Shown here: positions 17,739 to 26,400 of the stretch, one piece after another
How positions within the stretch are numbered: the stretch's first letter is position 1
How the letters are laid out: every line of letters begins with the position of its first letter
NCBI RefSeq assembly: GCF_036186745.1
Contig: NZ_CP108086.1
Location: forward strand, 4,464,001-4,528,000
Source of the DNA: Microbispora hainanensis
GTDB taxonomy: Bacteria > Actinomycetota > Actinomycetes > Streptosporangiales > Streptosporangiaceae
Direction: 5' to 3'
Length of the DNA stretch: 64,000 nucleotides
Position numbers and translations under genes: made by a program
Notes under the pieces: generated by a model
Database searches by the model: none
Told to the model about the DNA's origin: nothing
The model's input: only the letters and a program-made list of their open reading frames with translations

Positions 17739-18959
17739 ATGATGGATGTGGCGACGATCGCCCGCCTGCAGTTCGCGACCACCGCGTCGATCCACTTCCT
17801 TTTCGTCGCGCTGTCGCTCGGCCTCGTCGTTTTCGTGATCGCCATGGAGACCGCGTACGTCGTCACGGGCAACGCGTCGTTCGAGCGTTTGGCGAAGTTC
17901 TGGGGCCGGCTGTACGTCGTCAACTACGGAGTGGGCGTCATCGGCGGCATCGTCGTCGAACTTCAATTCGCGCTGAACTGGGGCACCCTGACGAAGGGTT
18001 TCGGCGACGCGTTCGGCGGCGCTCTGGCATTGGAGACCCTGACCGCCTTCTTCGTGGAGTCGACGCTTCTCGGCGCCTGGGTTTTCGGCTGGGGCGTGCT
18101 CGGCAGGAAAACCCACCTGGTCCTCATCTGGCTGGTGGGGATCTCCGCCTACGCGTCGGCGCTGTGGATTCTCGTCGCCAACGCGTTTCTTCAGCACCCG
18201 GTCGGGACGCGGGACGCGGACGGCCGCCCGCTCGCCGGGTTCGGAGAGCTGCTGGGCAACCCCGCCTTGGGGGACGCCTTCCTGCACGTGGTGTTCGCCT
18301 CGCTGATCGTCGGCTCGATGTTCGTGGCAGGCGTGAGCGCCTGGCACTTGCTCAGGCGCACCGGCGAGGCGGCGTTCTTCCGGCGTTCGCTGCGGATGGC
18401 CGTCGCGGTCCTGCCCGTCGGGACGCTCGCCACCGTTCATTGGGGGATGCTGCAACTCGTCGTCATCGAGGACATCCAGCCGATGAAGCTCGCGGTGCTG
18501 GAGGCGATCCGTCCCGGTGACCACGCGCCGCCGGAATGGATCGGCGTCGCCTACCAGGTCATGCTGCGGACCGGATTCGGGCTGGTGCTCCTGTCCGTGG
18601 CTCTGGCGGTGTTGCTTTTCCGCGACTGGATCATCCGGCTTCGCGTGCCTCTACGCGTCCTGGTCGCGGCGATCCCGGTTCCGTTCGGGCTGGTCGTGGC
18701 CGGTTGGCTGGTGCGCGAGGTGGGCCGCCAGCCCTGGACCGTCTACGGCCTGCTCACCACCGAGCAGGCGGTGACGCCCATGTCGGCGAACGTCGTTCTC
18801 ACGACCTTCCTGGTGACGGCCGGAGTGATGCTGGTGCTCGCGGTCACCGGCTGCCTGCTGATCGCCCGCTTCGCCCGGCGGGGACCGGAGGACGGCGCGT
18901 TCGGCACGCCCCTCGGCCAGGCCGAACCGGCCGGGCCGGTCGGCACCGCCGTGATCTGA
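17739..18959 (+). CDS. cydA: Cytochrome bd-type quinol oxidase subunit I (short form)
   Basis: This is a 406-residue membrane subunit that oxidises quinol and reduces oxygen. About nine membrane spans are visible. Probable haem ligands are His in TASIHFLFVALS, His in AFLHVVFASL and Met in AYQVMLRTG. The quinol-site phrase QPMKLAVLEA keeps a Lys and Glu five residues apart, as in the Q-loop of Escherichia coli CydA, and GRQPWTVYGLLTT is diagnostic. The protein is about 100 residues shorter than the E. coli enzyme, mainly because the Q-loop is short. ATG 17739 and 17742 are both possible starts behind GGAGGG. The gene is followed after 25 bases by cydB. Confidence 0.9.
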   Translation: MMDVATIARLQFATTASIHFLFVALSLGLVVFVIAMETAYVVTGNASFERLAKFWGRLYVVNYGVGVIGGIVVELQFALNWGTLTKGFGDAFGGALALETLTAFFVESTLLGAWVFGWGVLGRKTHLVLIWLVGISAYASALWILVANAFLQHPVGTRDADGRPLAGFGELLGNPALGDAFLHVVFASLIVGSMFVAGVSAWHLLRRTGEAAFFRRSLRMAVAVLPVGTLATVHWGMLQLVVIEDIQPMKLAVLEAIRPGDHAPPEWIGVAYQVMLRTGFGLVLLSVALAVLLFRDWIIRLRVPLRVLVAAIPVPFGLVVAGWLVREVGRQPWTVYGLLTTEQAVTPMSANVVLTTFLVTAGVMLVLAVTGCLLIARFARRGPEDGAFGTPLGQAEPAGPVGTAVI

Positions 18960-18984
18960 CATCGTCGAGCATCCGGGAGCACAT

Positions 18985-19926
18985 GTGAACACGTTCTGGT
19001 TCTGCCTGCTCGGTGCGCTGTTCGGCGTCTACCTGATGCTGGACGGCACGGTCATCGGTGCCGGCATGCTGCTGCGCGCCGGCGGATCCGGGGAGCGGGC
19101 GCGGCGCGCCACGGTCACCGCGTTCGGCCCGTTCTTCCTCGGAAACGAGGTGTGGCTGGTGGTCACGGTGGCGACGTTCCTGGCCGTACTGCCCCGTCTA
19201 GAGGGAGCGCTGTTCCGCACCCACTACCCCCTCATCGCGGCCGTGCTGGTGATCTGGATGATCAGGGACGCCGCCGTCTGGTTCCGGAGCCGGCTGGAGA
19301 GGCCGGGCTGGCGGCGGGGGTGGGACCGCGTGCTCACCGGGGCGAGCACGGCCTTCGCGGCGGCGCTCGGACTCCTTGTAGGCAACGTGGTGACCACGCC
19401 GCCGGGGTCGGAGCCGGTCCGGATGCCCTTCGGCTGGCATCCGCTGCTGTGGGCGCTGACCGTGACCGTCGTCTTTCTCGTCCACGGTGCCGCGTTTCTC
19501 GTCGTGCGCCTGCCCGCGGACCTGATCGGGGGTCCGCTGCGGGTGGTCCGCCGCCTGGCCCCTGCCGCCGCCGCGTCGTACGCCGTGTTGCTGGGCGCCG
19601 GTCTCCTCACCGGATCGCCCTCGCAGGGGACCGGGGCGGTCGCCGCCGAGGCGACGGCCGTGGTCGCCCTGGTCGCCTCGGTCAGGATCGTCGCGGCCCG
19701 GCCCCGCATCGCGCCGGCCCTGACCGCGCTCGCGGCGGCCGTCCCGGCGGTGCCCGTCGGCCTCCGCCTGGAACCGGCCGCCGCGCGTTCACTCGCCGCC
19801 GGGCCCGCTCTGGACGCGCTGGCCGCGTTCCTCGTGGTCGTGATTCCGCTCGTGACTGCGGTCCAGGCGTGGACCTGGTGGGCCTTCCTCCGCCGGATCG
19901 ACGCGCGTACCCCTGTCTTCTTCTAG
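18985..19926 (+). CDS. cydB: Cytochrome bd-type quinol oxidase subunit II
   Basis: This is a 313-residue integral membrane protein with about eight spans. Family features are the N-terminal FWFCLLGALFGVYLMLDG, corresponding to the LDGFDLG region, and GPFFLGNEVWLV with the conserved Glu and Trp. It forms the heterodimer with CydA. It is somewhat shorter than E. coli CydB. The cydD and cydC ABC-transporter genes that usually follow in E. coli-type operons are absent; the next gene is convergent and unrelated. It ends four bases before the protease gene on the other strand. Confidence 0.87.
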   Translation: MNTFWFCLLGALFGVYLMLDGTVIGAGMLLRAGGSGERARRATVTAFGPFFLGNEVWLVVTVATFLAVLPRLEGALFRTHYPLIAAVLVIWMIRDAAVWFRSRLERPGWRRGWDRVLTGASTAFAAALGLLVGNVVTTPPGSEPVRMPFGWHPLLWALTVTVVFLVHGAAFLVVRLPADLIGGPLRVVRRLAPAAAASYAVLLGAGLLTGSPSQGTGAVAAEATAVVALVASVRIVAARPRIAPALTALAAAVPAVPVGLRLEPAAARSLAAGPALDALAAFLVVVIPLVTAVQAWTWWAFLRRIDARTPVFF

Positions 19927-19930
19927 CCCG

Positions 19931-21025
19931 TCATGCCCGCTCGGCGGTGCGGAACAGGTCGCGTACGGCGGAGCCGAAGTAGGGGCCGTACATCGTGCGG
20001 TGGTCGTTGCTGTATTTGAAGCTGCTGACGGACGTCAGCGTGCCCCGGCCGGAGGCGGGGTCGAAGCCGCTGAGCCAGGGCCCGCCGCTGGCCCCCGCCG
20101 TGAGGTCGCAGCGCAGGCCCTGGTCGCGGGTCTGCCTCTGTGGGTCGCCGTGGGGGACGCCCGCGCAGTAGAGCAGCCGCTCGCCGTCGTACGGCGGATC
20201 CGCGGGGAAGCCGAATCCGTAGGTCCGGCGGCCCCGGGGCGGGTCGAAGGCGATGGGCTGCCCGCCCACCAGGTCGGTCAGGTGCTGCCCGCCGAGGTCG
20301 TCCACGGCGACCATGCCCACGTCGTAGTCGTCGTTGCCCGACCGCGACCAGGGCCCGGCGACGAACATCCGCCGTGCGGGGAAGGAGCCGTACGGCTGCC
20401 GCCCGCCGTCGTATCCGGGGACGAAGGTCCAGTTCTCCGCCCAGTCTCCTGCGCCGTCCTTGACGCAGTGCCCGGCGGTGACGACGAGGTCCCTGTTCGC
20501 GCTGCGCACGGCGCTGGCCGAGCAGGAGAAGTCCACGCCGTTCAGCGTGAGGAAGACCCTGCCGGTGGTCCTCGTCACGGAGCCGCCCGCCGCCCAGCGT
20601 GTGCCGCTCGTCGTCGCCGGGGGCATCGCCGCCGCCTGCCGGGCCCTGGCCGTCCTGCCGGTCCTGCTGGTCGTGCCCGTCCTGGCCGTTCCGGTGGAGG
20701 TACGCGCCGCCTGCTCGGAGGCGAGGACCACGCCGGCGGCCGGTAGCAGGGCGGCCCGGGCGACGGGCGGCAGCACGGACGCCGGGGGAGCGGCCGGCTT
20801 CAGCACCGAGGAGGCGGCGGGCCGGGCGGCGGCGATCTTCTGCAGACCCCCCAGCAGCCCGATCGGGACCGCGCCCGCCATCCTTTGCGGCGTCCAGTAG
20901 GTCTCGGAAACATGCCCGGCCACGTGCTCCACGACGTCTCCCACAGGGGAGATGTCCCGGCCGGGGGCGCTCAGGAGTCCGGTGACGAGGGCGGTGACGG
21001 CAAGCAAGGGGAGGCTCGGAGTCAT
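19931..21025 (-). CDS. Secreted trypsin-like serine protease (S1/V8 type), copy 1
   Basis: This is a 364-residue secreted protease. A signal peptide (about 1-20) is followed by a long Ala/Pro/Thr-rich propeptide or linker (about 60-140). The protease domain runs from about residue 145, with catalytic His186 in VVTAGHC, Asp235 in DDYDVGMVAV and Ser313 in GASGGPW. The substrate-pocket region includes GQPIAFDPPRGRRTYGFGFP. It is a paralogue of the next gene, with the same order of motifs and similar spacing. The two are adjacent on the same strand and probably arose by tandem duplication. It likely degrades extracellular protein. Confidence 0.88.
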   Translation of the reverse strand: MTPSLPLLAVTALVTGLLSAPGRDISPVGDVVEHVAGHVSETYWTPQRMAGAVPIGLLGGLQKIAAARPAASSVLKPAAPPASVLPPVARAALLPAAGVVLASEQAARTSTGTARTGTTSRTGRTARARQAAAMPPATTSGTRWAAGGSVTRTTGRVFLTLNGVDFSCSASAVRSANRDLVVTAGHCVKDGAGDWAENWTFVPGYDGGRQPYGSFPARRMFVAGPWSRSGNDDYDVGMVAVDDLGGQHLTDLVGGQPIAFDPPRGRRTYGFGFPADPPYDGERLLYCAGVPHGDPQRQTRDQGLRCDLTAGASGGPWLSGFDPASGRGTLTSVSSFKYSNDHRTMYGPYFGSAVRDLFRTAERA

Positions 21026-21076
21026 GGCTCCCGAGTGTGTACCACCCGGCGTGTTCTTGCCGCTACTTTCCGTGAA

Positions 21077-22177
21077 TCAGGTGAGGGCCGTCTTCTGGGC
21101 CGTGTTGTAGACCGCCTCGGCCTCCGGGCCGAAGTAGGGCCCGAACATCCAGTAGGACGCGAAGTTGTACTTGAAGCTGTTCACCGAGTTGAGCAGGCCG
21201 CTGCCGGTGCGCGTGTCGAACCGCACGAACCACGGGCCGCCGCTGGCGCCGCCGGTCATGCCGCAGCTCAGCCCCTGGTCCTGCGAGCTGAGGTAGTCGT
21301 CGAACGTGCGCCCGCCGCAGTAGACCAGCCTCGACCCGTCGTACGGCGCGCCCGCCGGGTAGCCGAACGCGTACGTCTGCTGCCCGCGCGGCTGGTTGAA
21401 CGCGACGCCCTGGCCGCCGACGACGTCGGTGAGGTTCTTGCCGCCCTGCGGCGCGACGACGGCGGCCGCGATGTCGAAGTTCATGTTCTCGCCGGAGTTC
21501 CACTGCGGGGTGGTGAGCAGGGTGGTCGCCGGCCAGGTGCCGTTGGGCCGGTTGCCCTGGTCGTATCCGGGGACGAACACCCAGTTGGCGTGGAAGGCGC
21601 CGTTCAGCTTCACGCAGTGCCCCGCGGTGATGACCACGCTCTTGTTGGCGCTGGTGACGGCGGTGCCCGAGCAGGAGGCGTTGCGCCCGGCGTCCGATCC
21701 GGCCGTGACCGTGAAGAACACCCTGCCCGTCGTCTTCGCCACCGTCCCGCCCGCCGTCCAGGACGACCCGGAGGTACGCGACGAGGGCTGGGCCGCGGCG
21801 GACGTCGTGGCCGCGGTCAGGGTGGCGGAGGTCTGCGTGGCGGAGGTCTGCGTCGGGGAGATCTGCGTGGGGGAGACGGTCATGGACCGCGCCGTGGCCG
21901 CCGTCGAGCCGCCCGCGGAGCCGGTCGCGGAGCCGTCCGCGGAGCCGGCCGCGGCGAAGTGCCGGTCGCCGGTGCCGGGGGCGTCCAGCGGCTTCGCGGC
22001 CTTCATGCGCGCGACGGTCCAGAACTTCTTGACCGTGGTCTGTTCCTTCGCCGTGTCGGCCGCCTCGTGCACGGCGGGCCGTGGGGCCGCGGCCGACCGC
22101 GTGACGGTTCCTGTCCCGGTCGCCGCGGCGAGGGCGGGGACCGCGAGAACGGCGAGACGTCGTGCCCTGGGGTGCAT
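21077..22177 (-). CDS. Secreted trypsin-like serine protease, copy 2
   Basis: This is a 366-residue paralogue of the preceding protease. A signal peptide (about 1-19) is followed by a Ser/Thr-rich linker with SPTQ and SATQ repeats (about 100-125) encoded by tandem 15-bp units. The catalytic triad is His187 in VITAGHC, Asp235 in NMNFDIAAAVVA and Ser312 in GASGGPW. Shared blocks with copy 1 include FVPGYD, DVVGGQ(x)VAF and SFKY near the C-terminus. The linkers are unrelated, so selection acts on the catalytic domain. It starts 221 bases from the divergent dxr gene. Confidence 0.88.
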   Translation of the reverse strand: MHPRARRLAVLAVPALAAATGTGTVTRSAAAPRPAVHEAADTAKEQTTVKKFWTVARMKAAKPLDAPGTGDRHFAAAGSADGSATGSAGGSTAATARSMTVSPTQISPTQTSATQTSATLTAATTSAAAQPSSRTSGSSWTAGGTVAKTTGRVFFTVTAGSDAGRNASCSGTAVTSANKSVVITAGHCVKLNGAFHANWVFVPGYDQGNRPNGTWPATTLLTTPQWNSGENMNFDIAAAVVAPQGGKNLTDVVGGQGVAFNQPRGQQTYAFGYPAGAPYDGSRLVYCGGRTFDDYLSSQDQGLSCGMTGGASGGPWFVRFDTRTGSGLLNSVNSFKYNFASYWMFGPYFGPEAEAVYNTAQKTALT

Positions 22178-22247
22178 GCTCGGCTACCTCCGTGTCGGGA
22201 TGTCCTGACGCGGGAAAGTAGCGACGCCTTCAACTGGATTTCTCACG

Positions 22248-22273
22248 ATCTGCCGATACGGTTATGGGCAGAT
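22248..22273. promoter_or_regulatory. Inverted repeat between protease 2 and dxr
   Basis: ATCTGCC (22248-22254) and GGCAGAT (22267-22273) form a perfect 7-bp inverted repeat with a 12-base spacer, in an AT-richer stretch between divergent genes. It is a candidate operator, more likely for the protease side (71 bases from its start). Confidence 0.4.
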
Positions 22274-22398
22274 TCGGGCATATATGTGCTTGTTTCTCCC
22301 CAGCATCTTTGGACGCGGCGCCCGCCCCCTCGGCGGCCCCTCCGCGTACGGCCGCGTGCCGTTGCGGGCCCGCGGACCGTCTCGGAGACAATGAGGGA

Positions 22399-23586
22399 AT
22401 GAGCTCCCAATCCCTGCCGCAGCCCCGGTCTGTCGTCGTGCTGGGTTCGACCGGCTCCATCGGCACCCAGGCTCTCGACGTCGTCGCCAACGCCCCCGGA
22501 CGGTTCCGCGTGACCGCGCTCGCCGCGGGCGGCGGCCGGGTCGACCTCCTGGCGAAGCAGGCGGCCGACTTCGAGGTCGAGGCGGTGGCGGTCGCCGACC
22601 CCTCGGCCGTACCGGCGCTGCGCGAGGCCCTGGCGGCGGCGGGCGCGCGGGCGCGGGTGCTGGCGGGTCCCGGAGGGGTGGCGGAGATCGCGGCGTCGCC
22701 CTGCGACATCGTGCTCAACGGCATCACCGGAGCCCTGGGGCTGACCTCCACGCTCGCCGCGCTGGAGGCGGGCCGGGTGCTCGCGCTGGCCAACAAGGAG
22801 TCGCTGATCGTGGGCGGCCCGCTGGTCAAGCGCTTGGCCGGGCCGGAGCAGATAATCCCCGTGGACTCCGAGCACTCCGCGCTCGCCCAGTGCCTGTGGG
22901 CGGCCGGTCCGGGCGGGGCCGACCCGGTGGCCGTACGGCGGCTGGTCGTGACGGCGAGCGGCGGCCCCTTCCGGGGCAGGAAGCGCTCCGAGCTGACGGA
23001 CGTGACCCCTGAGATGGCGCTCAACCACCCGACCTGGAGCATGGGGCCGGTCATCACGGTGAACTCGGCGACGCTCGTGAACAAGGGCCTGGAGGTGATC
23101 GAGGCCCATCTGCTGTTCGACATCGGGTTCGACCGGATCGAGGTGGTGGTCCACCCGCAGTCGATGATCCACTCGATGGTGGAGTTCACCGACGGCTCGA
23201 CGGTCGCGCAGGCGAGCCCGCCCGACATGCGGCTGCCGATCTCGCTCGCGCTGGCCTACCCCGAGCGGGTGCCCGGCGCGGCGCGTGCGGTCGACTGGAC
23301 CACGGCCCACACCTGGACCTTCGAGCCGCTCGACGACGAGGCGTTCCCGTCGGTCGGGCTGGCCCGTCACGTCGGAGCCCTGGGCGGCACGGCGCCGGCG
23401 GTCTACAACGCGGCGAACGAGGTATGCGTGGAGGCGTTCCTGAAGGGCGCTCTGCCGTTCCTCGGCATCGTGGACACGGTGGAACGCGTGGTGGCCGCCC
23501 ACACCCCCGGCCCGGCGGCGTCCGTCGAGGAGGTCCTCGCGGCGGACGCGTGGGCGAGAGCGCGGGCGGCCGAGCTCACGGCCTGA
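22399..23586 (+). CDS. dxr: 1-deoxy-D-xylulose 5-phosphate reductoisomerase
   Basis: This is a 395-residue cytosolic enzyme and the first committed step of the MEP isoprenoid pathway. It converts DXP to MEP using NADPH and a divalent metal. Signatures are the NADPH-binding VLGSTGSIG (14-22), [11 protein letters not shown], the metal site [14 protein letters not shown] and the loop ASGGPFRG followed by [10 protein letters not shown]. The length is typical. ATG 22399 is the first Met in the conserved frame. In most actinobacteria an M50 site-2 protease gene and ispG follow directly; here a convergent polysaccharide monooxygenase comes first. Confidence 0.95.
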   Translation: MSSQSLPQPRSVVVLGSTGSIGTQALDVVANAPGRFRVTALAAGGGRVDLLAKQAADFEVEAVAVADPSAVPALREALAAAGARARVLAGPGGVAEIAASPCDIVLNGITGALGLTSTLAALEAGRVLALANKESLIVGGPLVKRLAGPEQIIPVDSEHSALAQCLWAAGPGGADPVAVRRLVVTASGGPFRGRKRSELTDVTPEMALNHPTWSMGPVITVNSATLVNKGLEVIEAHLLFDIGFDRIEVVVHPQSMIHSMVEFTDGSTVAQASPPDMRLPISLALAYPERVPGAARAVDWTTAHTWTFEPLDDEAFPSVGLARHVGALGGTAPAVYNAANEVCVEAFLKGALPFLGIVDTVERVVAAHTPGPAASVEEVLAADAWARARAAELTA

Positions 23587-23592
23587 GCCGAT

Positions 23593-23629
23593 CCTCGGCG
23601 CGATCCGGGTCAGGCGGGCCGCGCCGAGG
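23593..23629. terminator. Bidirectional hairpin between dxr and LPMO gene
   Basis: CCTCGGCGCG (23593-23602) pairs perfectly with CGCGCCGAGG (23620-23629). It lies between two convergent genes and would end both transcripts. It also implies that dxr is not cotranscribed with ispG here. Confidence 0.65.
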
Positions 23630-23638
23630 CCGGTCGGG

Positions 23639-24784
23639 TCAGGTCGTCGAACAGGTCAGCGTCGGGGTGCCGCTGCCCGATCCGTTGGCCAGGAAGCCGA
23701 ACGTGGTCGAGGCTCCGGCGCTCACGCTGCCGTTGTAGCTGACGTTCTTCACAGTGATCTCGCTGCCGGACTGGCTGAGCGTGCCGTTCCAGACCTGCGT
23801 GATCGTGGCGCCGCTCGGCTGGGTCCATCTCACCGCCCAGCTGCCGATGGACGAGGAGCCGGCCGTCACCGTGACCTCACCCTGGTATCCGCTGCCCCAC
23901 GAGCTGACGACCTTGTAGGTGGCCGAGCAGGCTCCGCCGTTGCCACCGGGGGTCGGGCTCACCGTGGGGCTGACCCGCGGGCTCGGCGACGTGTCCGGCG
24001 TGGTGCCGGGCGACGGGGAGACGCGCGGGCTGGGGGACGGGCTGACGGGCGGGTTGCCCGTCTCGCCGACGCCGGTCACCTCGCCGTTGCCGCCGTCGAA
24101 GACGACGTCGGAGCAGCTGTAGAACGTCTCGTTGCTGTCCGAGCGCTGCCACACGGTGTAGATGATGTGGCGGCCGCTCTTACCCGAGGGCAGGCGGGCG
24201 TTCCAGTAGTAGTGGCCGTCCTCGGTGCCCACCGAGCCGACGCTCGGCGGGTCGGTGACGCTGTCGAACGGCGTCGACTCCAGGTCGCTCCAGGCCAGTG
24301 CGCGGGTCGGGCTCCAGGAGTCCTTCGTGATGTACGACCGGAACGTGCCCGGGTGCGCGGCCCACTTGTTGTACTTGAACTGGATGGTCGCCCCGGAGGT
24401 CAGGTGGGTGACCGGCCAGTCGTCGCGGGCGAGGTCGAAACCGCTGAAGTCGTAGACGACCGCGCCGCCGCTGCACAGCTGCCCGTCCGGGATGAAGCCG
24501 GACATCCGGCCCGCGCCGTCCGAACGCAGCACGGCGAACCAGTTGTACAGCGCGTTGGTGCCGCTCTTGGCCACCGCGGCCGCGCAGGCGGGGTTCTTCG
24601 GCTGGATGGCTCCGCTTGAGGTCGTGCCGTCCTTCCAGCACAGGTAGGTGCGGCTGCCGGGCATCATCGGAGCGCCGTGCGCGGACGCCGGGGAGGCGAG
24701 AACGACGGCGGAGACGAGGGCGGACAGCGCGGCGACGATCAGTGCGATCGTCGCTGTCGACAGTTTTCTTCGTGGTCTACCCAC
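23639..24784 (-). CDS. AA10 lytic polysaccharide monooxygenase with C-terminal CBM2
   Basis: This is a 381-residue secreted copper enzyme that oxidatively cleaves chitin or cellulose. The signal peptide ends in SPASA before His36, which becomes the N-terminal copper-brace histidine. The second brace histidine is His144 in KWAAHPGTF. The catalytic domain spans about 36-232 and ends with TFYSCSDVVFDGG. A Pro/Ser/Thr linker (about 245-280) follows. The C-terminal CBM2 cellulose-binding module (about 284-381) has SSWGSGYQGEVTV, WNGTLSQSGSEITVKNVSYN and FGFLANGS. It lies between dxr and ispG in opposite orientation, an unusual position. A CelR-like palindrome lies upstream. Confidence 0.92.
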   Translation of the reverse strand: MGRPRRKLSTATIALIVAALSALVSAVVLASPASAHGAPMMPGSRTYLCWKDGTTSSGAIQPKNPACAAAVAKSGTNALYNWFAVLRSDGAGRMSGFIPDGQLCSGGAVVYDFSGFDLARDDWPVTHLTSGATIQFKYNKWAAHPGTFRSYITKDSWSPTRALAWSDLESTPFDSVTDPPSVGSVGTEDGHYYWNARLPSGKSGRHIIYTVWQRSDSNETFYSCSDVVFDGGNGEVTGVGETGNPPVSPSPSPRVSPSPGTTPDTSPSPRVSPTVSPTPGGNGGACSATYKVVSSWGSGYQGEVTVTAGSSSIGSWAVRWTQPSGATITQVWNGTLSQSGSEITVKNVSYNGSVSAGASTTFGFLANGSGSGTPTLTCSTT

Positions 24785-25118
24785 GGGCTACCCTTTCGCG
24801 TGGTCATGGCTGCCGCACTCGTGGTGCAGCACGGCACCGCCGACGGCGCGAGCACGTCGGCCCGGGGGGACAGCCGTTGACTTACCAACCAGGTGGTGCG
24901 AGAGCGCTCACGCGATTCGGACTCTAGGTCGGCCTCCGCCCCCTGCCCACCCGCGCGATGGCCGCCGCGCCCGTCCTCGCAGGTGGCGGCTCTTCCTTCA
25001 GCCGCGGGTCATGAAACCTTCATTCATCGTGAAAAGCTTTCGGCCCGCCCGGCGTCGCGGCACTCCTTAGACTGGGAGGGCCCCCACCGGGCGTCGCCTA
25101 TCACAACAAGGTGCAGAA
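24785..25118. other. Intergenic region between LPMO gene and ispG
   Basis: These 334 bases hold the divergent promoters. A GAGCGCTC-centred palindrome (24898-24913) is listed separately. An AT-richer stretch at 25014-25040 precedes ispG, and AAGGTG sits just before its ATG. No open frame looks coding. Confidence 0.5.
24898..24913. promoter_or_regulatory. CelR/CebR-like operator upstream of LPMO gene
   Basis: GCGAGAGCGCTCACGC is a 16-bp palindrome with one mismatched pair and a GAGCGCTC core. LacI-family cellulose regulators of actinomycetes (CelR, CebR) bind TGGGAGCGCTCCCA, which has the same core. It lies 114 bases upstream of the monooxygenase start. Confidence 0.5.
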
Positions 25119-26282
25119 ATGTCTGTTGATCTCGGGATTCCCGCCGTACGGACCCAGCCGATCGCCAAGCGGCGGGTGTCACGTCAGATCATGGTCGGCT
25201 CGGTCCCCGTCGGCGGGGACGCGCCGGTCTCGGTGCAGTCCATGACCACCACCCTGACCGCCGACGTCAACTCCACCCTGCAGCAGATCGCCGAGCTCAC
25301 CGCCGCCGGCTGCCAGATCGTCCGCGTCGCGGTCCCCTCGCAGGACGACGCCGACGCGCTGCCGGCCATCGCGAAGAAGTCCAAGATCCCCGTCATCGCC
25401 GACATCCATTTTCAGCCCAAATACGTCTTCGCGGCGATCGACGCCGGATGCGCCGCCGTCCGGGTGAACCCCGGGAACATCAAGAAGTTCGATGACAAGG
25501 TCGGAGAGATCGCCCGCGCGGCCTCCGACGCCGGTGTGCCGATCAGGATCGGCGTCAACGCCGGCTCGCTCGACCCGCGCCTGCTGCAGAAGTACGGCAA
25601 GGCCACGCCCGAGGCCCTGGTCGAGTCGGCGCTGTGGGAGTGCTCCCTGTTCGAGGAGCACGGCTTCCGCGACATCAAGATCTCGGTCAAGCACAACGAC
25701 CCGGTCGTCATGGTCCAGGCCTACCGGCTGCTCGCCCAGCGCTGCGACTACCCGCTGCACCTCGGCGTGACCGAGGCGGGGCCGGCCTTCCAGGGCACGA
25801 TCAAGTCGGCCGTGGCGTTCGGCGCGCTGCTGGCCGAGGGGATCGGCGACACCATCCGGGTGTCGCTGTCGGCGCCTCCGGTCGAGGAGGTCAAGGTCGG
25901 CACGCAGATCCTCGAGTCGCTGGGCCTGCGCGAGCGCGGCCTGGAGATCGTCTCGTGCCCGTCCTGCGGCCGTGCCCAGGTGGACGTCTACACCCTCGCC
26001 GAGCAGGTGCAGGCCGGGCTGACCGGGCTCAAGGTGCCGCTGCGCGTGGCCGTGATGGGCTGCGTGGTCAACGGGCCCGGCGAGGCCAGGGAGGCCGACC
26101 TCGGCGTCGCCTCCGGCAACGGCAAGGGCCAGATCTTCGTGAAGGGCGAGGTCATCAAGACCGTCCCCGAGTCGCAGATCGTCGAGACCCTCATCGAGGA
26201 GGCCCTGCGCCTGGCCGAGGAGATGGGCGTCGACGTGGACCTCGACGACGAGGACGCCGGTCCGGAGGTCGTCGTCAGCTGA
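25119..26282 (+). CDS. ispG: 4-hydroxy-3-methylbut-2-enyl-diphosphate synthase (flavodoxin/ferredoxin type)
   Basis: This is a 387-residue iron-sulfur enzyme of the MEP pathway. It reduces the cyclic diphosphate MEcPP to HMBPP. The [4Fe-4S] ligands are Cys280 and Cys283 (CPSCGR) and Cys315 ([10 protein letters not shown]), with Glu322 as the probable fourth ligand. The N-terminal barrel shows [17 protein letters not shown] and VRVNPGNI. The length is typical for actinobacteria. It is separated from dxr by the inverted monooxygenase gene, yet a GNAT gene that commonly follows ispG is still found downstream, after an inserted peptidase gene. Confidence 0.95.
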   Translation: MSVDLGIPAVRTQPIAKRRVSRQIMVGSVPVGGDAPVSVQSMTTTLTADVNSTLQQIAELTAAGCQIVRVAVPSQDDADALPAIAKKSKIPVIADIHFQPKYVFAAIDAGCAAVRVNPGNIKKFDDKVGEIARAASDAGVPIRIGVNAGSLDPRLLQKYGKATPEALVESALWECSLFEEHGFRDIKISVKHNDPVVMVQAYRLLAQRCDYPLHLGVTEAGPAFQGTIKSAVAFGALLAEGIGDTIRVSLSAPPVEEVKVGTQILESLGLRERGLEIVSCPSCGRAQVDVYTLAEQVQAGLTGLKVPLRVAVMGCVVNGPGEAREADLGVASGNGKGQIFVKGEVIKTVPESQIVETLIEEALRLAEEMGVDVDLDDEDAGPEVVVS

Positions 26283-26334
26283 CCCTGGCATTACAGTTCG
26301 CAATGCTCTGACTACACAATGGCAATGAACGGGT

Positions 26335-26349
26335 AGTACGGACCGTACT
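26335..26349. promoter_or_regulatory. 15-bp palindrome upstream of S33 peptidase
   Basis: AGTACGG-A-CCGTACT is a perfect 7-bp inverted repeat around one base, 52 bases before the peptidase ATG. It may be an operator. No regulator gene is adjacent. Confidence 0.4.
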
Positions 26350-26372
26350 CGGTCGATCACATCGCGAAGCTG

Positions 26373-26397
26373 TCCTCTGCTGTTCGGAAGCAGAGGA
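26373..26397 (+). promoter_or_regulatory. Hairpin sequestering the ribosome-binding site of the S33 peptidase
   Basis: TCCTCTGCT (26373-26381) pairs perfectly with AGCAGAGGA (26389-26397) across a 7-base loop, GTTCGGA. The right arm contains all but the last base of the Shine-Dalgarno sequence GAGGAG, immediately before ATG 26401. In the mRNA this would hide the ribosome-binding site. Confidence 0.65.
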
Positions 26398-26400
26398 GCA

